A program made the position numbers and the translations under genes. From a candidate division KSB1 bacterium (lineage in GTDB: Bacteria; Zhuqueibacterota; Zhuqueibacteria; Residuimicrobiales; Krinioviventaceae), in the NCBI GenBank assembly GCA_034521575.1, contig JAXHMJ010000003.1, positions 558,001 through 622,000 of the forward strand: 64,000 nt of DNA. Direction: 5' to 3'. Numbering within the stretch: position 1 is the first letter of the stretch; each line of letters opens with the position of its first letter. Below are positions 9,454 through 19,287 of the stretch, piece by piece. The notes below the pieces were generated by a model. That model did not search any database. It had not been told where the DNA came from and was given only the letters and a program-made list of their open reading frames with translations.

Positions 9454-12138
9454 TTACCATCCCAGTTTATAGATATTTCCCTCAACCCGGAATGAATCCG
9501 AAATCACGTCGGTTGTACCCGCATCTGCATTGCCGCTGAATCCGGGCTGTTTGCCGCCGATTGACAGGCTGAATACTCCCGGCTCCACAATACGGTTGTT
9601 GTCACGATCGATCAATGGAATCTGACGAGGTTTCAGAATAAATGTGACAGATTTAGATTCTCCGGCTTTGAGAAAAATGCGTTGAAAGCCTTCAAGTGAG
9701 CGGATCGGAACCGGAACCGAAGCGTTAGCGTCGCTCAGGTAGAGTTGAACCACTTCTTCGCCATCTCGCATTCCGGTGTTTTTTACATCAACTGAAATGG
9801 TCACAGGTTCACCTGCTGTGAATTCATCCGGACAATTCAGATTGTCGTATTCAAAGCGGGTATAACTCAGACCGTGTCCGAACGGATAGATCGGGCTTCC
9901 CATAAAGTAACGATAGGTTCGGCCTGACATGGTGTAATTTTCAAACGGCGGCAGTTGGTCAGCTGATTCGTAAAACGTCAGAGGCAGACGTCCGGCAGGA
10001 TTGTAATCACCAAACAGCACATCAGCAATTGCCGTGCCGCTCGCTTCACCAGGGTACCAGGCTTCGAGAATAGCCGGTATATGTTTGTCCGCCCAGGGCA
10101 GAGCCAGGGGACTGCCGTTCATCAATACCAGAATGACCGGTTTGCCGAGTGCGTGTATATCTCGCAGCAGTTCGCGTTGAACACCGGGCAGAGTCAAGGT
10201 AACCCGGTCGCCGCCGTTAAATCCTTCCACAGACACGTCCATCTCCTCGCCTTCGAGGCGCGGAGACAGACCCATCAGCATGACGATGGCCTCGGCGGTG
10301 CGAGCTTTTTCAAGCGCCTCTGTGTGTAAATCTCGACTGAGATTATCCCAAACCAGACTGATTTTTGCGGTGTTGATTGTATCGTAAAACTCGAGTCGGA
10401 TTTTGTAGGCTTTGCCCTCTTTTAATTTAACCTTTTGCGACGTATAATGTGCCTGATGCAGTGTATAGAAATCTGCAACAAGTTCGTCATTCAGGTAGAG
10501 ACGATAACCGTTTTTGCCGTTGGCGCCTATATGATATTCACCGGACGTTTCCGGAACCAGCACACCGGTCCAGCGCACACTGAAATTGTCGTCCGGCAGA
10601 CGCTCATCCGGGGTATCGTTGAACCAGTTGAAATCGATAATCGAATCAATGCGGGTAAAAACAGGTTTGCCGCTCAGCTCGTTGTTATCAAAATATTCAC
10701 CGGTTAAGCCTTGTGTTCCTTTTTCCCGGGATGTGTACAACACAGAACCGGGGATCGTATCGAACAGGGGCATATTTTTCGCGTGTCTGCAGCCGGGTGC
10801 ATAGGCTATCCGGGTATGGGGGACTTTACGGCGGATGCCTTCAAGCGGAGTGATCGCATGCCGGGAAAATCCGTTGTAATTGCCGTACATCACCTCAATA
10901 TCCCGTGCATTCGGACCGATTACAGTTAGAGAACGCAGGTTTTTGCTTAGCGGCAGGGTTTGGTCGGCATTTTTCAACAGAACCATGCACTTTCGTGCTG
11001 CTTCTTCCGCTGTCTGCCTGTGTTTTTCAGAATTAACCACACTATAAGGAATTTGTGTATAAGGAACCTGCTCCGGGGGATCAAACATTCCCAGTTTAAA
11101 TCGAGCCGTGAACAGACGTCTGACTGCTGTATTGATCGGTGCCTCTGTAATCAGATTCTGGGTATACGCCGGCACCAGATTTTCATATTCGTTTAACCAT
11201 TCGTCCTTGTTTTCCCAGTTGCGTCCGCAGTTCAGATCAGTACCGCCTTTGACTGCCAGCGCTGACGCCTCGATAGAGTTTTTCGCGATATGATGGGTTT
11301 GATAGATGTTGTTAATGGCCCCGCAGTCAGATACCACATATCCCTCAAACCCCCATTTTTCGCGCAGTATATCCTGAAGCAGCGGATCGCTGCCGCAGCA
11401 GGAATAACCGTCAAAACGGTTGTAAGCGCACATCACGGACCATGCATTGCCTTTTATAATGCTTTTCCGGAAATGCGGCAGATAGGACTGCCGGAGATCG
11501 CGTTGATTTACAATGGTGTTCAGGCTGTGCCGGAGCGGTTCGGGGCCGCTGTGCACGGCAAAATGTTTGACGGTGGCCACGCTTTTCAGGTATTTGGGAT
11601 GATCACCCTGCAGACCTTTGACAAACTGTACCGCCATTTCTCCCATCAAATAAGGATCTTCACCGTAGGTTTCCATACCGCGTCCCCAGCGTGGATCCCG
11701 AAACAGATTAATGTTGGGCGACCAGAATGTCAGCCCCTGATAAATACCACGCTGTCCTTCTTTGACAAACGCATGATGTTTGGCCCGGCCTTCATCAGAA
11801 ATCGCGGTGGCCACGCGGTGCATCAGCATGCGGTCCCATGTTGCTCCCAATGCGATGGCTTGTGGAAATACAGTCGCATCACCGGCCCGGGCCACTCCGT
11901 GCAGACATTCATTCCACCACACATATTCCGGGATGTCCAGCCGCTTTATGGCCGGCGCATTGTACAGCATTTGTGAGACTTTTTCTTTTAGTGTCATGCG
12001 GGAGACCAGATCGTTGACACGTTGATCGATCGGCAGATCAGGATTCTTAAAAGCCGGTAGGTCCTGACAATAGGCAGGGGAATCCGACGGTATCAGGTAA
12101 ACAACACTGATCATAATCAATATCATAACACGTTTCAT
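9454..12138 (-). CDS. GH3 beta-glycosidase with inserted PA14 domain
   Basis: The start at 12138 is chosen because GGAGG precedes it by six bases; an in-frame start 42 bases upstream lacks a site. The 894-residue product has a signal peptide ending near SPAYCQ, a GH3 N-terminal barrel with KHFAVH near residue 190 and the nucleophile Asp271 in YVVSDCGA. A GH3 C-terminal domain follows, then a PA14 insertion (roughly 470-600; GEYFDN, GEYHIGANG, SLVW), then a fibronectin-III-like end (GEEVVQLYLSD). PA14-bearing GH3 enzymes are beta-glucosidases or beta-xylosidases active on plant oligosaccharides. With two xylanases nearby, beta-xylosidase is a reasonable guess, not a certainty. Confidence 0.92.
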   Translation of the reverse strand: MKRVMILIMISVVYLIPSDSPAYCQDLPAFKNPDLPIDQRVNDLVSRMTLKEKVSQMLYNAPAIKRLDIPEYVWWNECLHGVARAGDATVFPQAIALGATWDRMLMHRVATAISDEGRAKHHAFVKEGQRGIYQGLTFWSPNINLFRDPRWGRGMETYGEDPYLMGEMAVQFVKGLQGDHPKYLKSVATVKHFAVHSGPEPLRHSLNTIVNQRDLRQSYLPHFRKSIIKGNAWSVMCAYNRFDGYSCCGSDPLLQDILREKWGFEGYVVSDCGAINNIYQTHHIAKNSIEASALAVKGGTDLNCGRNWENKDEWLNEYENLVPAYTQNLITEAPINTAVRRLFTARFKLGMFDPPEQVPYTQIPYSVVNSEKHRQTAEEAARKCMVLLKNADQTLPLSKNLRSLTVIGPNARDIEVMYGNYNGFSRHAITPLEGIRRKVPHTRIAYAPGCRHAKNMPLFDTIPGSVLYTSREKGTQGLTGEYFDNNELSGKPVFTRIDSIIDFNWFNDTPDERLPDDNFSVRWTGVLVPETSGEYHIGANGKNGYRLYLNDELVADFYTLHQAHYTSQKVKLKEGKAYKIRLEFYDTINTAKISLVWDNLSRDLHTEALEKARTAEAIVMLMGLSPRLEGEEMDVSVEGFNGGDRVTLTLPGVQRELLRDIHALGKPVILVLMNGSPLALPWADKHIPAILEAWYPGEASGTAIADVLFGDYNPAGRLPLTFYESADQLPPFENYTMSGRTYRYFMGSPIYPFGHGLSYTRFEYDNLNCPDEFTAGEPVTISVDVKNTGMRDGEEVVQLYLSDANASVPVPIRSLEGFQRIFLKAGESKSVTFILKPRQIPLIDRDNNRIVEPGVFSLSIGGKQPGFSGNADAGTTDVISDSFRVEGNIYKLGW

Positions 12139-12238
12139 GAGAATCCTCCGGTTCATAGTCAAGTAAATAGTCTTTTCCAAAATTGGTCAACGTTGAACGG
12201 TATTACAACCGGCATACTCTCAACAAAACCAGACCCGT

Positions 12239-13594
12239 TTACAGAATAAAGCTCAGCATTAAAACCATAATAAATCCGGTGATCGAAATGATCGTTTCCA
12301 TGACCGTCCATGATTTTAAAGTTTGTTTTTCCGTTAAACCGAGGTATTTGCCGACCAGCCAGAATCCGCTGTCATTGACGTGTGAAAGAATAGTCGCTCC
12401 GGAGGCGATGGATAATACGATCAGGGCGGTCTGAATTTGTGTGAGCTCGAAAATCGGGAGAATGGGAGCCATAATACCCGCAGCGGTGATCATGGACACC
12501 GTGTTGGAACCCTGGGTGATTCGCACCACCACGGCCAGCAAATATGCCAAAACAATGGGGGGCAGACTGGAATTCACCATATTCTTCGCCAGCATTTCCC
12601 CGACTCCACTGTCAATTAAAATCTGTTTGAATACACCACCGGCGCCGGTTACCAGGATGATCAATCCGGCCGGTCCCAGAGCTTTGCCCGACAGTTCGGA
12701 TAATTTTTCTTTACTGAACCCCTTTTTAATACCCAAAACGTAGAGGGCCATGAGAGTGGCCAGGGTGAGGGCAAAGAACGGATGTCCGATCAGAGCAAAT
12801 ATTTTGTAAACCGGTTCGCTGATCAAGAATTGGTTTTGGTACAGAACCTCAGTTATCGAATGCAAAATAATCAGGAGCAGAGGCAGAGCGATAATGATGA
12901 TTACCGTCCTGAATGACGGATACACGTCCGGTTTTGGGGCATTCTGGTGGTCGGTGAAATAGTCCGGCGGACTGACCGTGATTCTTTTGCTGATGTATTT
13001 GCCGAATAACGGGCCTGCCACAATTGCTGTCGGGAAACCGACAATCACTCCCAGCAGGATGATCCAGCCCAGCTGGGCGTCTAAAATTTCTGCAACCGCA
13101 ACCGGTCCGGGCGTAGGGGGGATGAATGCGTGTGTGACCGCCATCCCGGCCAGCAGGGGGATAGCGTAGAACAAAAGCGAGCGTTTGGTTTCCCGCCCCA
13201 GGGCATAAATGATAGGCACGAGAATGACAAAGCCCACATCCAGAAATACGGGGATGGATAAAATAAATCCGGTGATTACCAGCGCCCAGGGTGCTTTTTC
13301 CTTTCCGAATTTATTCAGCATGGTATGTGCAATGGATTCCGCGCCGCCGGAGGCTTCCAGCAGCTGTCCGAGAATGGCGCCCAGTCCCACGACGGTGGCG
13401 ACAAAGCCCAACGTATTGCCCATACCGTCTTCGATGCTCTTGGCAATCGCGGTTAAATCCATTCCTGTGATCAACCCGACGAACATACTGGTGATGAGCA
13501 GTGAAAGAAAGGCGTGGATTTTCAGTTTGAGTACGAGAAGCAGCAGAATGAGAATACCCAGTGCCACACTGAATAACATATATGTTTCGCTCAT
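12239..13594 (-). CDS. GntP-family gluconate:proton symporter
   Basis: The start at 13594 is preferred for its CAGGAG site. The 451-residue membrane protein has about 12-14 hydrophobic segments and GntP landmarks: GFILSIPVFLDVGFVILVP near residue 110, AFIPPTPGPVA near 155, TGAGGVFKQILIDSG near 310 and SHVNDSGFWLVGKY near 410. GntP carriers import gluconate and related sugar acids with protons. It is transcribed in the same direction as the Gfo/Idh/MocA and MDR dehydrogenases upstream, suggesting an operon for uptake and oxidation of a sugar acid. Confidence 0.93.
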   Translation of the reverse strand: MSETYMLFSVALGILILLLLVLKLKIHAFLSLLITSMFVGLITGMDLTAIAKSIEDGMGNTLGFVATVVGLGAILGQLLEASGGAESIAHTMLNKFGKEKAPWALVITGFILSIPVFLDVGFVILVPIIYALGRETKRSLLFYAIPLLAGMAVTHAFIPPTPGPVAVAEILDAQLGWIILLGVIVGFPTAIVAGPLFGKYISKRITVSPPDYFTDHQNAPKPDVYPSFRTVIIIIALPLLLIILHSITEVLYQNQFLISEPVYKIFALIGHPFFALTLATLMALYVLGIKKGFSKEKLSELSGKALGPAGLIILVTGAGGVFKQILIDSGVGEMLAKNMVNSSLPPIVLAYLLAVVVRITQGSNTVSMITAAGIMAPILPIFELTQIQTALIVLSIASGATILSHVNDSGFWLVGKYLGLTEKQTLKSWTVMETIISITGFIMVLMLSFIL

Positions 13595-13676
13595 AACAGC
13601 TCCTGATCTTGATTGCAAGAGATCCACTGGTCAAGTACCGGGTCGGATCTTCCGGTAGAAACAATACAGATTCATA

Positions 13677-14763
13677 CTATTCCGGTTTTAATGGAAACGC
13701 GATCGGCTTGTTTTTTCGGGTTGACCGGTAAATGGCGGTGAACAATTCAACCGTAATTCGTCCTTCAGCGGCGGGCAGGATGGGCGCTTTATGGTTCAGC
13801 ACAGCCCGGCAAAAATCCTCATCCTGTTTCTGGATATAATACTCTGTGGCATTGATCGAGTTGAAAAACTCAGTATCCTGCTTCTGAAATATTTGTCAGT
13901 TGTTGTTCTTCGCCCGAAATCGTCCAGATATCATTTAAAGGCGGTTCCTGGATATCCGAGGTCCCGGCGATAAACATGGCGCCGCCTTCGGTTTGTGCAC
14001 CGATCATGGCGCCGTTGTTGCCGTTCACATGCACCTTGCCGTAAAGTCCCGGTTTTTGCGAATTGGTGACCACTATATTGCCGACAGCGTTATTTTTAAA
14101 GCTGACCACGGCGACCGCTGTATCTTCCACCTGGATGTAAGGATGATTCAAGTTTTTCCAAACACCGAATACCTGATCGATATCGCCCATGAACCATTGA
14201 AACAGATCCAGTTGATGCGGCGCCTGATTGACCAGCACGCCGCCGCCTTCAAGGTCCCAGGTGCCCCGCCAGGCGTCGCTGTCGTAATAATCGCGGTCGC
14301 GCCATCCATACATGATCACGTTGCCCAGAACCGGTATGCCGATCTTGCCCTTGTCAATGGCTTTGCGCATACGCTGTACAGGCTCATAGAACCGGCGCTG
14401 ACTGACCACGCCCAGCGTCACATTGTGTTTCTCGGCGCTTTCGAGCATGGCATCGCAGTCTTGAAGCGAGGCCGCCATGGGTTTTTCGATCAACGAGTGC
14501 ACACCGTGCTGTGCCGCGGTCAGTACCGGGTCCGCATGAAACGGGTGGGGCGTACAGATAACCAGAACCTGAATATCCGTTTCATGGATCATCTGTTCCA
14601 GATCATCATAGGGTTGAACACCATACTGCGCAGCGAATTCCTGCGCTTTGTTTATGCTCCGGCTGCATACGGCGGTGAATTCAGAGTGTTCGGCGTTTAC
14701 CAGGCCTTTGGCGTGCAGATGGGCGACTTTTCCCAGCCCCACAATTGCAGTTTTGACTTTCAT
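13677..14763 (-). CDS. Gfo/Idh/MocA-family NAD(P)-dependent oxidoreductase, one frame change
   Basis: The first 295 residues contain the Rossmann motif VGLGKVAHLHAKGL and the family catalytic motif EKPMAA near residue 92, with LVNQAPHQLDLFQW near 180. The frame then stops early at 13870. In the next frame the expected C-terminus continues without interruption (KQDTEFFNSIN, PAAEGRITVELF, KPIAFPLKPE) to a stop at 13677. One extra base in the AAA run near 13887 explains it, and the full length of about 361 residues is typical. Members oxidise or reduce sugars and inositols; the substrate is unknown. It lies between GntP and an MDR dehydrogenase on the same strand. Confidence 0.85.
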
Positions 14764-14776
14764 AATGTCCTTTGTT

Positions 14777-15808
14777 TTACGGCTCCAGAATGACTTTGAT
14801 CAGTCCCGCTTCCCGGTTATAAAGTCTGTGAAACCATTCTGCACCTTCTGACAGTGGTACTTTGACGCTGAGCAGGGGATTGACATCGATCTGTTTGCGT
14901 GCCAGCATATCCAGTACGGCCGGGTATTCTCCGCAAATGGCACAGCTTCCCTGCACCCGGATTTGCCGGGTGACCACGGACTGTAACGGGAATTCGGTTA
15001 CAGGTGTGACATTGCCAACCAGGGTGACCCGGCCGCCGCGTCTGACAACATCAATAGATTGCTTGACCGTTGTTGAAATACCCACGGCTTCAAAGGCGAT
15101 ATCCGCCCCGCGGTTACGAGTCCGGTCTTGAATAACCTGATGAATGTCCTGTTCTTCAGGCGTGAGGGTGTATGTGGCCCCGGCGCGTTTTGCAATATCG
15201 AGTTTATCCTGGGCAAGGTCAACCGCGATGATCTGTCCGGCGCCCCTGGTCTTGACAATTTGAATAATGCCCAGACCAATCATGCCGGCGCCGATCACCA
15301 CGACGGTGTCGTTCAGTTCAATTGGTGTCAATTCGACCGCGTGCGCTGCCACCGCCAGGGGTTCGACCATGGCGGCCTCCGGAAATGACACGCCATCCGG
15401 GATGCGGTGAAGGATATGAGCGGGTACCTTGACGTATTCCGCCAGGGCGCCGTCCAGTTTATAATCATCGCAGGATACACCGAGTACTTTGCGATTATCG
15501 CTCAGATTATAGTAGCCTTTGAGCGTGTACCAATCGTTCAGTTTGTAAATGGTCGAGTCAAACGTGACCTGATCTCCGGTATGCCATCCCTGTACCTCAG
15601 AGCCGGTTTCAGCTATGATGCCCGAGGCTTCGTGTCCCATGATCACCGGCGGCTGGCGCCTTCCGGAACTGCCGTCCATGCCGTGGACATCGCTGCCGCA
15701 AATTCCGACGGCTTTAACCTTGACCAGCACCTCGTCCGAATTGATTTTCGGGTCTGGAACCTCTTTGTATTCGAGTTTGTTAATGCCTGTGAGAACCAGT
15801 GCTTTCAT
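14777..15808 (-). CDS. medium-chain zinc-type dehydrogenase lacking structural-zinc cysteines
   Basis: The 343-residue protein is an MDR alcohol/polyol dehydrogenase: catalytic zinc ligands Cys37 (GICGSD), His59-Glu60 (MGHEASG) and Glu149 (VEPLAV), and the NAD-binding motif VIGAGMIGLG near 170. The structural-zinc lobe, normally CxxCxxCx7C, here has Lys89, Asp92, Thr95 and Ser103 in place of the four cysteines, while the flanks (STIY, NRKVLGVSCDDY) are retained. So the enzyme should bind only catalytic zinc. Relatives oxidise sorbitol, threonine or galactitol phosphate. It is 13 bases upstream of the Gfo/Idh/MocA gene in the same operon. Confidence 0.9.
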   Translation of the reverse strand: MKALVLTGINKLEYKEVPDPKINSDEVLVKVKAVGICGSDVHGMDGSSGRRQPPVIMGHEASGIIAETGSEVQGWHTGDQVTFDSTIYKLNDWYTLKGYYNLSDNRKVLGVSCDDYKLDGALAEYVKVPAHILHRIPDGVSFPEAAMVEPLAVAAHAVELTPIELNDTVVVIGAGMIGLGIIQIVKTRGAGQIIAVDLAQDKLDIAKRAGATYTLTPEEQDIHQVIQDRTRNRGADIAFEAVGISTTVKQSIDVVRRGGRVTLVGNVTPVTEFPLQSVVTRQIRVQGSCAICGEYPAVLDMLARKQIDVNPLLSVKVPLSEGAEWFHRLYNREAGLIKVILEP

Positions 15809-16478
15809 GATAATTGCTATAAAAATGTGAATTTACTGTTTGTTTATGATAAAAAAATTTAACCGGGATAACAATAGTTATTTCCGATACTGATAAAGAA
15901 TTTACATTTGTTTACAATGATTTGCCTTGATTTTTTCGGTTTAAATGCTTAGATAAAGAGACTCAAATATATTGCTGACTCTTTGTACAGATGGATATCA
16001 TATCTGTAAAATCTTTGACAAACTGGCTGATTTTTCGAATCATTACAAGCGCGTCAAATCCTGGTGTCACTTTCTGCCTCTGCTCTATAGACCGGAATTG
16101 TTTTTCACACTTTAATATTCGGGGAAGCATTCTGATCGAATGTATCCATAAACAGATTCCCTGGGAGTGTGTGTAAACGCTGCTCCGGTCTTTTTGTAAT
16201 CTCCAATGCCAGTGAGGGTTGCGGTAAAACCGCGCTACAATATGCGAGACGGCTTGTTGATGATCAAACTGGGTTTATCATCATTGAACGGATAAACCGT
16301 GGATTGAACGCTTTAACCGTCACCGGTACTGCTGCCGGTTTTTGATCTTGCTTTCGGAATTTGTAAGCTGCCGATGTTTTTGAGATATGAATTTCGAAAG
16401 GTATAAATTATTGGCAAAGAAGGATGAATCTTCATCTTGATCTGAACCTGTGACAAATGAAAAAAGGAGAAAATAGAG
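15809..16478. other. intergenic region, 670 bases
   Basis: AT-rich divergent spacer between the MDR dehydrogenase (-) and the PHP-like gene (+), so it should hold promoters for both. I see no convincing consensus promoter and no intact gene. A + frame at about 16200-16344 reads SNASEGCGKTALQY and onward to a stop, but has no start and no clear family. Confidence 0.5.
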
Positions 16479-18758
16479 ATGTATAAAAGCTTGAAACTAT
16501 TCATGAGAATGTTTGTTATAACTGCCTTTTTTATCGCAATGACAGCACAAGCGGACGCTTTGAATTGTGATATGACAGAATATAAATCCCAATCCGGACT
16601 CACTGCAAATGTTGCAGATGATATTTTGACTGTCACCTGGCAGGGAGACCCGGATAATACCGTGCGTATTCGTTTTTCTATTACCGACAAAACACCTATG
16701 ATTCATGAGCTGGCGATTCAAACGTCCAATGAACCCTGGCGCGTTCTTGCCAGGAACGTCTATCCTGAATTTCGTATTGTCTCAGGAGTTCGACGAGTCA
16801 CTCAGCAGCAAACCGAGCCTTTGAAAAAAATGGGTGTAGAGTTGACGCCGGAAAAATTAAACGAGATCAAATGGGACGCCTTCTGGGATGCTCCCCTTTA
16901 TATTCAGGACGAACCACCACGCTCCCACACAACATCTATTCCCGCTACGGAACCTTATGCCAATCACCCGGGTATGCCTCGTAAACCCGAGGAGATCACC
17001 CGGGCAACCGCGAATTATCAAGCAGCAGGCTGCACAGTGCGCACAAATGGCGCCCGTCTAAAAATAACCTTCCCCGGCGTCACAACGGGCATCTTTGCAG
17101 GATATTTGCAGTTTGACGTCTTTAAAGGTTCAAATCTGGTCCGACAGATGCTGGTTGCCAAAACAGACCATCCTTCTGCGGCGTTCAAATATGACGCCGG
17201 TCTCCGGGGATTGCCGGTTCACTCGTCTTCACGTCTGGTATGGCGGGATATTGCCAAAAACTGGCAAGATTATCTTCTTGGAGGTCCCGAGGATAAATTG
17301 CCCGCTATTGTTAAAAGCAGCAATCGTTTGATCTCTGCGGAATTGCAGAACGGTTCCATAGCCGCGTTCCCGCCGCCTCACAGATTTTACTGGGCCCGTG
17401 AATCAGAACAAAATCTCGGTTACAGCTGGTACCGCAAAGACAGCGATAAAACATTTTCTTTTGGTATGCGTCAGGCTGAACAGGAACAGGACCCTGAATA
17501 TTATCATAATTTTGCGCTTTACAGCGCGCGTCCCGGCACCTGGCAGCGTATGCCGCTGTTTTATTATATACATCCGGAATCCGGTGACCAGGCGGTCAAC
17601 GGGGCGCTCACGTTTACCCATCATGACAAGTTCAAACCGCTTCCGGGTTACAAGGTGATGGGACATCACTATCACGTCGGTCTGGTCAAGCGTCTCAAAG
17701 AACTGGGCGGATTTGATCGCCGGATTAATGATATCGCGACCATTAAATCAATCGGAATCGACATTTTCAGTATCATCGATGGTGCCCGCGGCCCCGGGCG
17801 ACATGACCGGGGTGAGTTGTTTTTAAAAGATCTAAAAGAATATTACGAGGCAGCCCGTCGGCAATCGGATAGAGACTTTCTGGTTATACCGAATGATGAA
17901 AACAGCACCGGCGGACGTCCGCCGTTTATGGGCGGACATTATGATATTCTTTTTCCAAAGCCCGTTTACTGGCGGCCCGAACGTGATCCCGGACAGCCTC
18001 TTGCATCACCGCACCCGGTATACGGCACGGTTTACAATTTAAAAACACCACAGGACATGATGGCTATGACGGAACGTGAAAATGCTCTCATCTCCATGCC
18101 GCATCCCAATACCAAACGTTCGACCGGGTATCCCGAAGCGATCAAGGATGAGCCGCAATTTCTGCACGAGAATTATTTCAGTCTTGGGTACCGCTGGGGA
18201 ATGGGTATTGATGCCTCCGAGCAGCGATTGGGAGAATACAGATTTCTCAACCTTTGGAATAAAACCAATAACTGGATGGCGAAAAAAGGTCTGTCACCCA
18301 AATTTGCACTGGCTATTTCGGAAGCCCGGTCCGATAAAGGAGATCGCGGCAAGCCTCCTTTTGATGATGCTTATGGGATGTCTCCGGTGAACTATATCAA
18401 ACTGGACAGTATTCCCACCCTTGATGACATGAGTTCTATTATCAACACGCTCAAGCAGGGCGATTATTTCGTAACATCCGGCGAGGTGCTTATCCCGTTT
18501 TATGAAATCCGGGGAACCGGAAACAAAAGAACCGTTATCGCCGATGTTGAATGGACGTTTCCACTCGACTTTGTCGAGATTGTGTGGGGTGACGGTGAAA
18601 AAACAAACCGGCGTGTCATCTCCGCGACCGATCTGCCGCCTTTTGGCAGCAAACGCTTTGAGATTCCATTCGAGACCAACGGTAAAAAATGGATCCGGTT
18701 TGCCGCCTGGGATGTGGCGACAAATGGAGCTCTGGTGCAGCCGGTTCGCTTGAGATAG
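16479..18758 (+). CDS. secreted PHP/CehA-like protein of unknown function
   Basis: The 759-residue product has a signal peptide ending near AQADA (residue 27). Its N-terminal half is beta-rich (ITFPGVTTGIFAGYLQF, FSFGMRQAEQEQDPEYYHNF). The C-terminal half has GHHYHVGLVKRL near 398, IGIDIFSIIDGA, ENALISMPHPN near 540 and LDSIPTLDDMSSIINTLKQGDYFVTSGE near 640. That order resembles CehA/McbA-like PHP metallo-hydrolase relatives of soil and planctomycete-type bacteria. Metal-binding His residues are plausible but unproven. GGAG lies just upstream of the ATG. It stands alone before an FG-GAP-like pseudogene; the substrate cannot be inferred. Confidence 0.7.
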   Translation: MYKSLKLFMRMFVITAFFIAMTAQADALNCDMTEYKSQSGLTANVADDILTVTWQGDPDNTVRIRFSITDKTPMIHELAIQTSNEPWRVLARNVYPEFRIVSGVRRVTQQQTEPLKKMGVELTPEKLNEIKWDAFWDAPLYIQDEPPRSHTTSIPATEPYANHPGMPRKPEEITRATANYQAAGCTVRTNGARLKITFPGVTTGIFAGYLQFDVFKGSNLVRQMLVAKTDHPSAAFKYDAGLRGLPVHSSSRLVWRDIAKNWQDYLLGGPEDKLPAIVKSSNRLISAELQNGSIAAFPPPHRFYWARESEQNLGYSWYRKDSDKTFSFGMRQAEQEQDPEYYHNFALYSARPGTWQRMPLFYYIHPESGDQAVNGALTFTHHDKFKPLPGYKVMGHHYHVGLVKRLKELGGFDRRINDIATIKSIGIDIFSIIDGARGPGRHDRGELFLKDLKEYYEAARRQSDRDFLVIPNDENSTGGRPPFMGGHYDILFPKPVYWRPERDPGQPLASPHPVYGTVYNLKTPQDMMAMTERENALISMPHPNTKRSTGYPEAIKDEPQFLHENYFSLGYRWGMGIDASEQRLGEYRFLNLWNKTNNWMAKKGLSPKFALAISEARSDKGDRGKPPFDDAYGMSPVNYIKLDSIPTLDDMSSIINTLKQGDYFVTSGEVLIPFYEIRGTGNKRTVIADVEWTFPLDFVEIVWGDGEKTNRRVISATDLPPFGSKRFEIPFETNGKKWIRFAAWDVATNGALVQPVRLR

Positions 18759-18765
18759 GTGATTT

Positions 18766-19254
18766 GAAAAAAATAAAGATAGCGGCAGCAGCGCCAACTG
18801 GGTGCACCAGCGGATTCTCATCGCTGTGTTGCTTGCGCCCGGATCGCCACGCGATTTTGTAATCAAACTCGCCACCCGTGTTCTGGCATTCAATGATCAG
18901 CTTAAAGTCATGTGAACCTACATGAATCCCTGGGATCAATATAGACAGTGTCCTGCTTATATTCCGTGTGTTGGCGATATCGATGGCGACGGTCTGGATG
19001 AAATCAACGGCGGAATGCTTTGGAACGATGACGGCAGACGCTTTAGAGAATTGCCCGGTCTGCTGCCGGAAAAAGGAGATAAACGCCAGGGATGGTATCA
19101 TTGTATACCTGTGGATTGTTTTAAAAGTCGGGGTGAGGAAATGCTGGTTTATAATCCCTGGGACCGCTATGTATTCCTCTACACTAAACCGGGGGAAACG
19201 GATTTAAATTCAAGGCATATCAGGCGGGCCCGAGACAATACAATGCCCGCCTGA
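18766..19254 (+). pseudogene. 5'-truncated FG-GAP/VCBS-like protein remnant with internal stop
   Basis: One frame reads NWVHQRILIA, PRDFVIKLATRVLAFN, then a TGA at 18913-18915, then TYMNPWDQYRQCPAYIP, VGDIDGDGLDEINGG and MLVYNPWDRYVFLY. The Ca-binding DxDGDGxDE loop identifies a VCBS/FG-GAP propeller blade as in family-11-type rhamnogalacturonan lyases. The TGA falls where Trp would fit (LKVMW-TYMNPW). There is no start codon or ribosome-binding site and only about 160 codons remain, so this looks like a decayed fragment. The segment from ATG 18922 alone could be called as a 110-residue ORF. Confidence 0.6.
19220..19254. terminator. hairpin, terminator-like
   Basis: A perfect 10-bp stem, TCAGGCGGGC (19220-19229) with GCCCGCCTGA (19245-19254), has a 15-base loop. 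A further CAGGCGGG lies at about 19274. It follows the stop of the GH10 gene on the - strand. No long U tract is present, so efficiency is uncertain. Confidence 0.5.
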
Positions 19255-19287
19255 TGGATTGATGTCCGATTTTCAGGCGGGAGATGC

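Noticed and set aside
11290-11976. 228-codon + strand frame inside the GH3 gene
   Set aside because: Antisense shadow of the GH3 catalytic domain with no ribosome-binding site or recognisable motif.
16179-16344. A + frame containing EGCGKTALQY, looking like a P-loop
   Set aside because: It has no start codon, no following Walker B motif and stops after about 50 codons; probably chance or an unrecognisable relic.
18913-18915. TGA as a selenocysteine codon
   Set aside because: The position fits Trp, no SECIS-like hairpin is evident and the gene lacks a start; ordinary decay is simpler.
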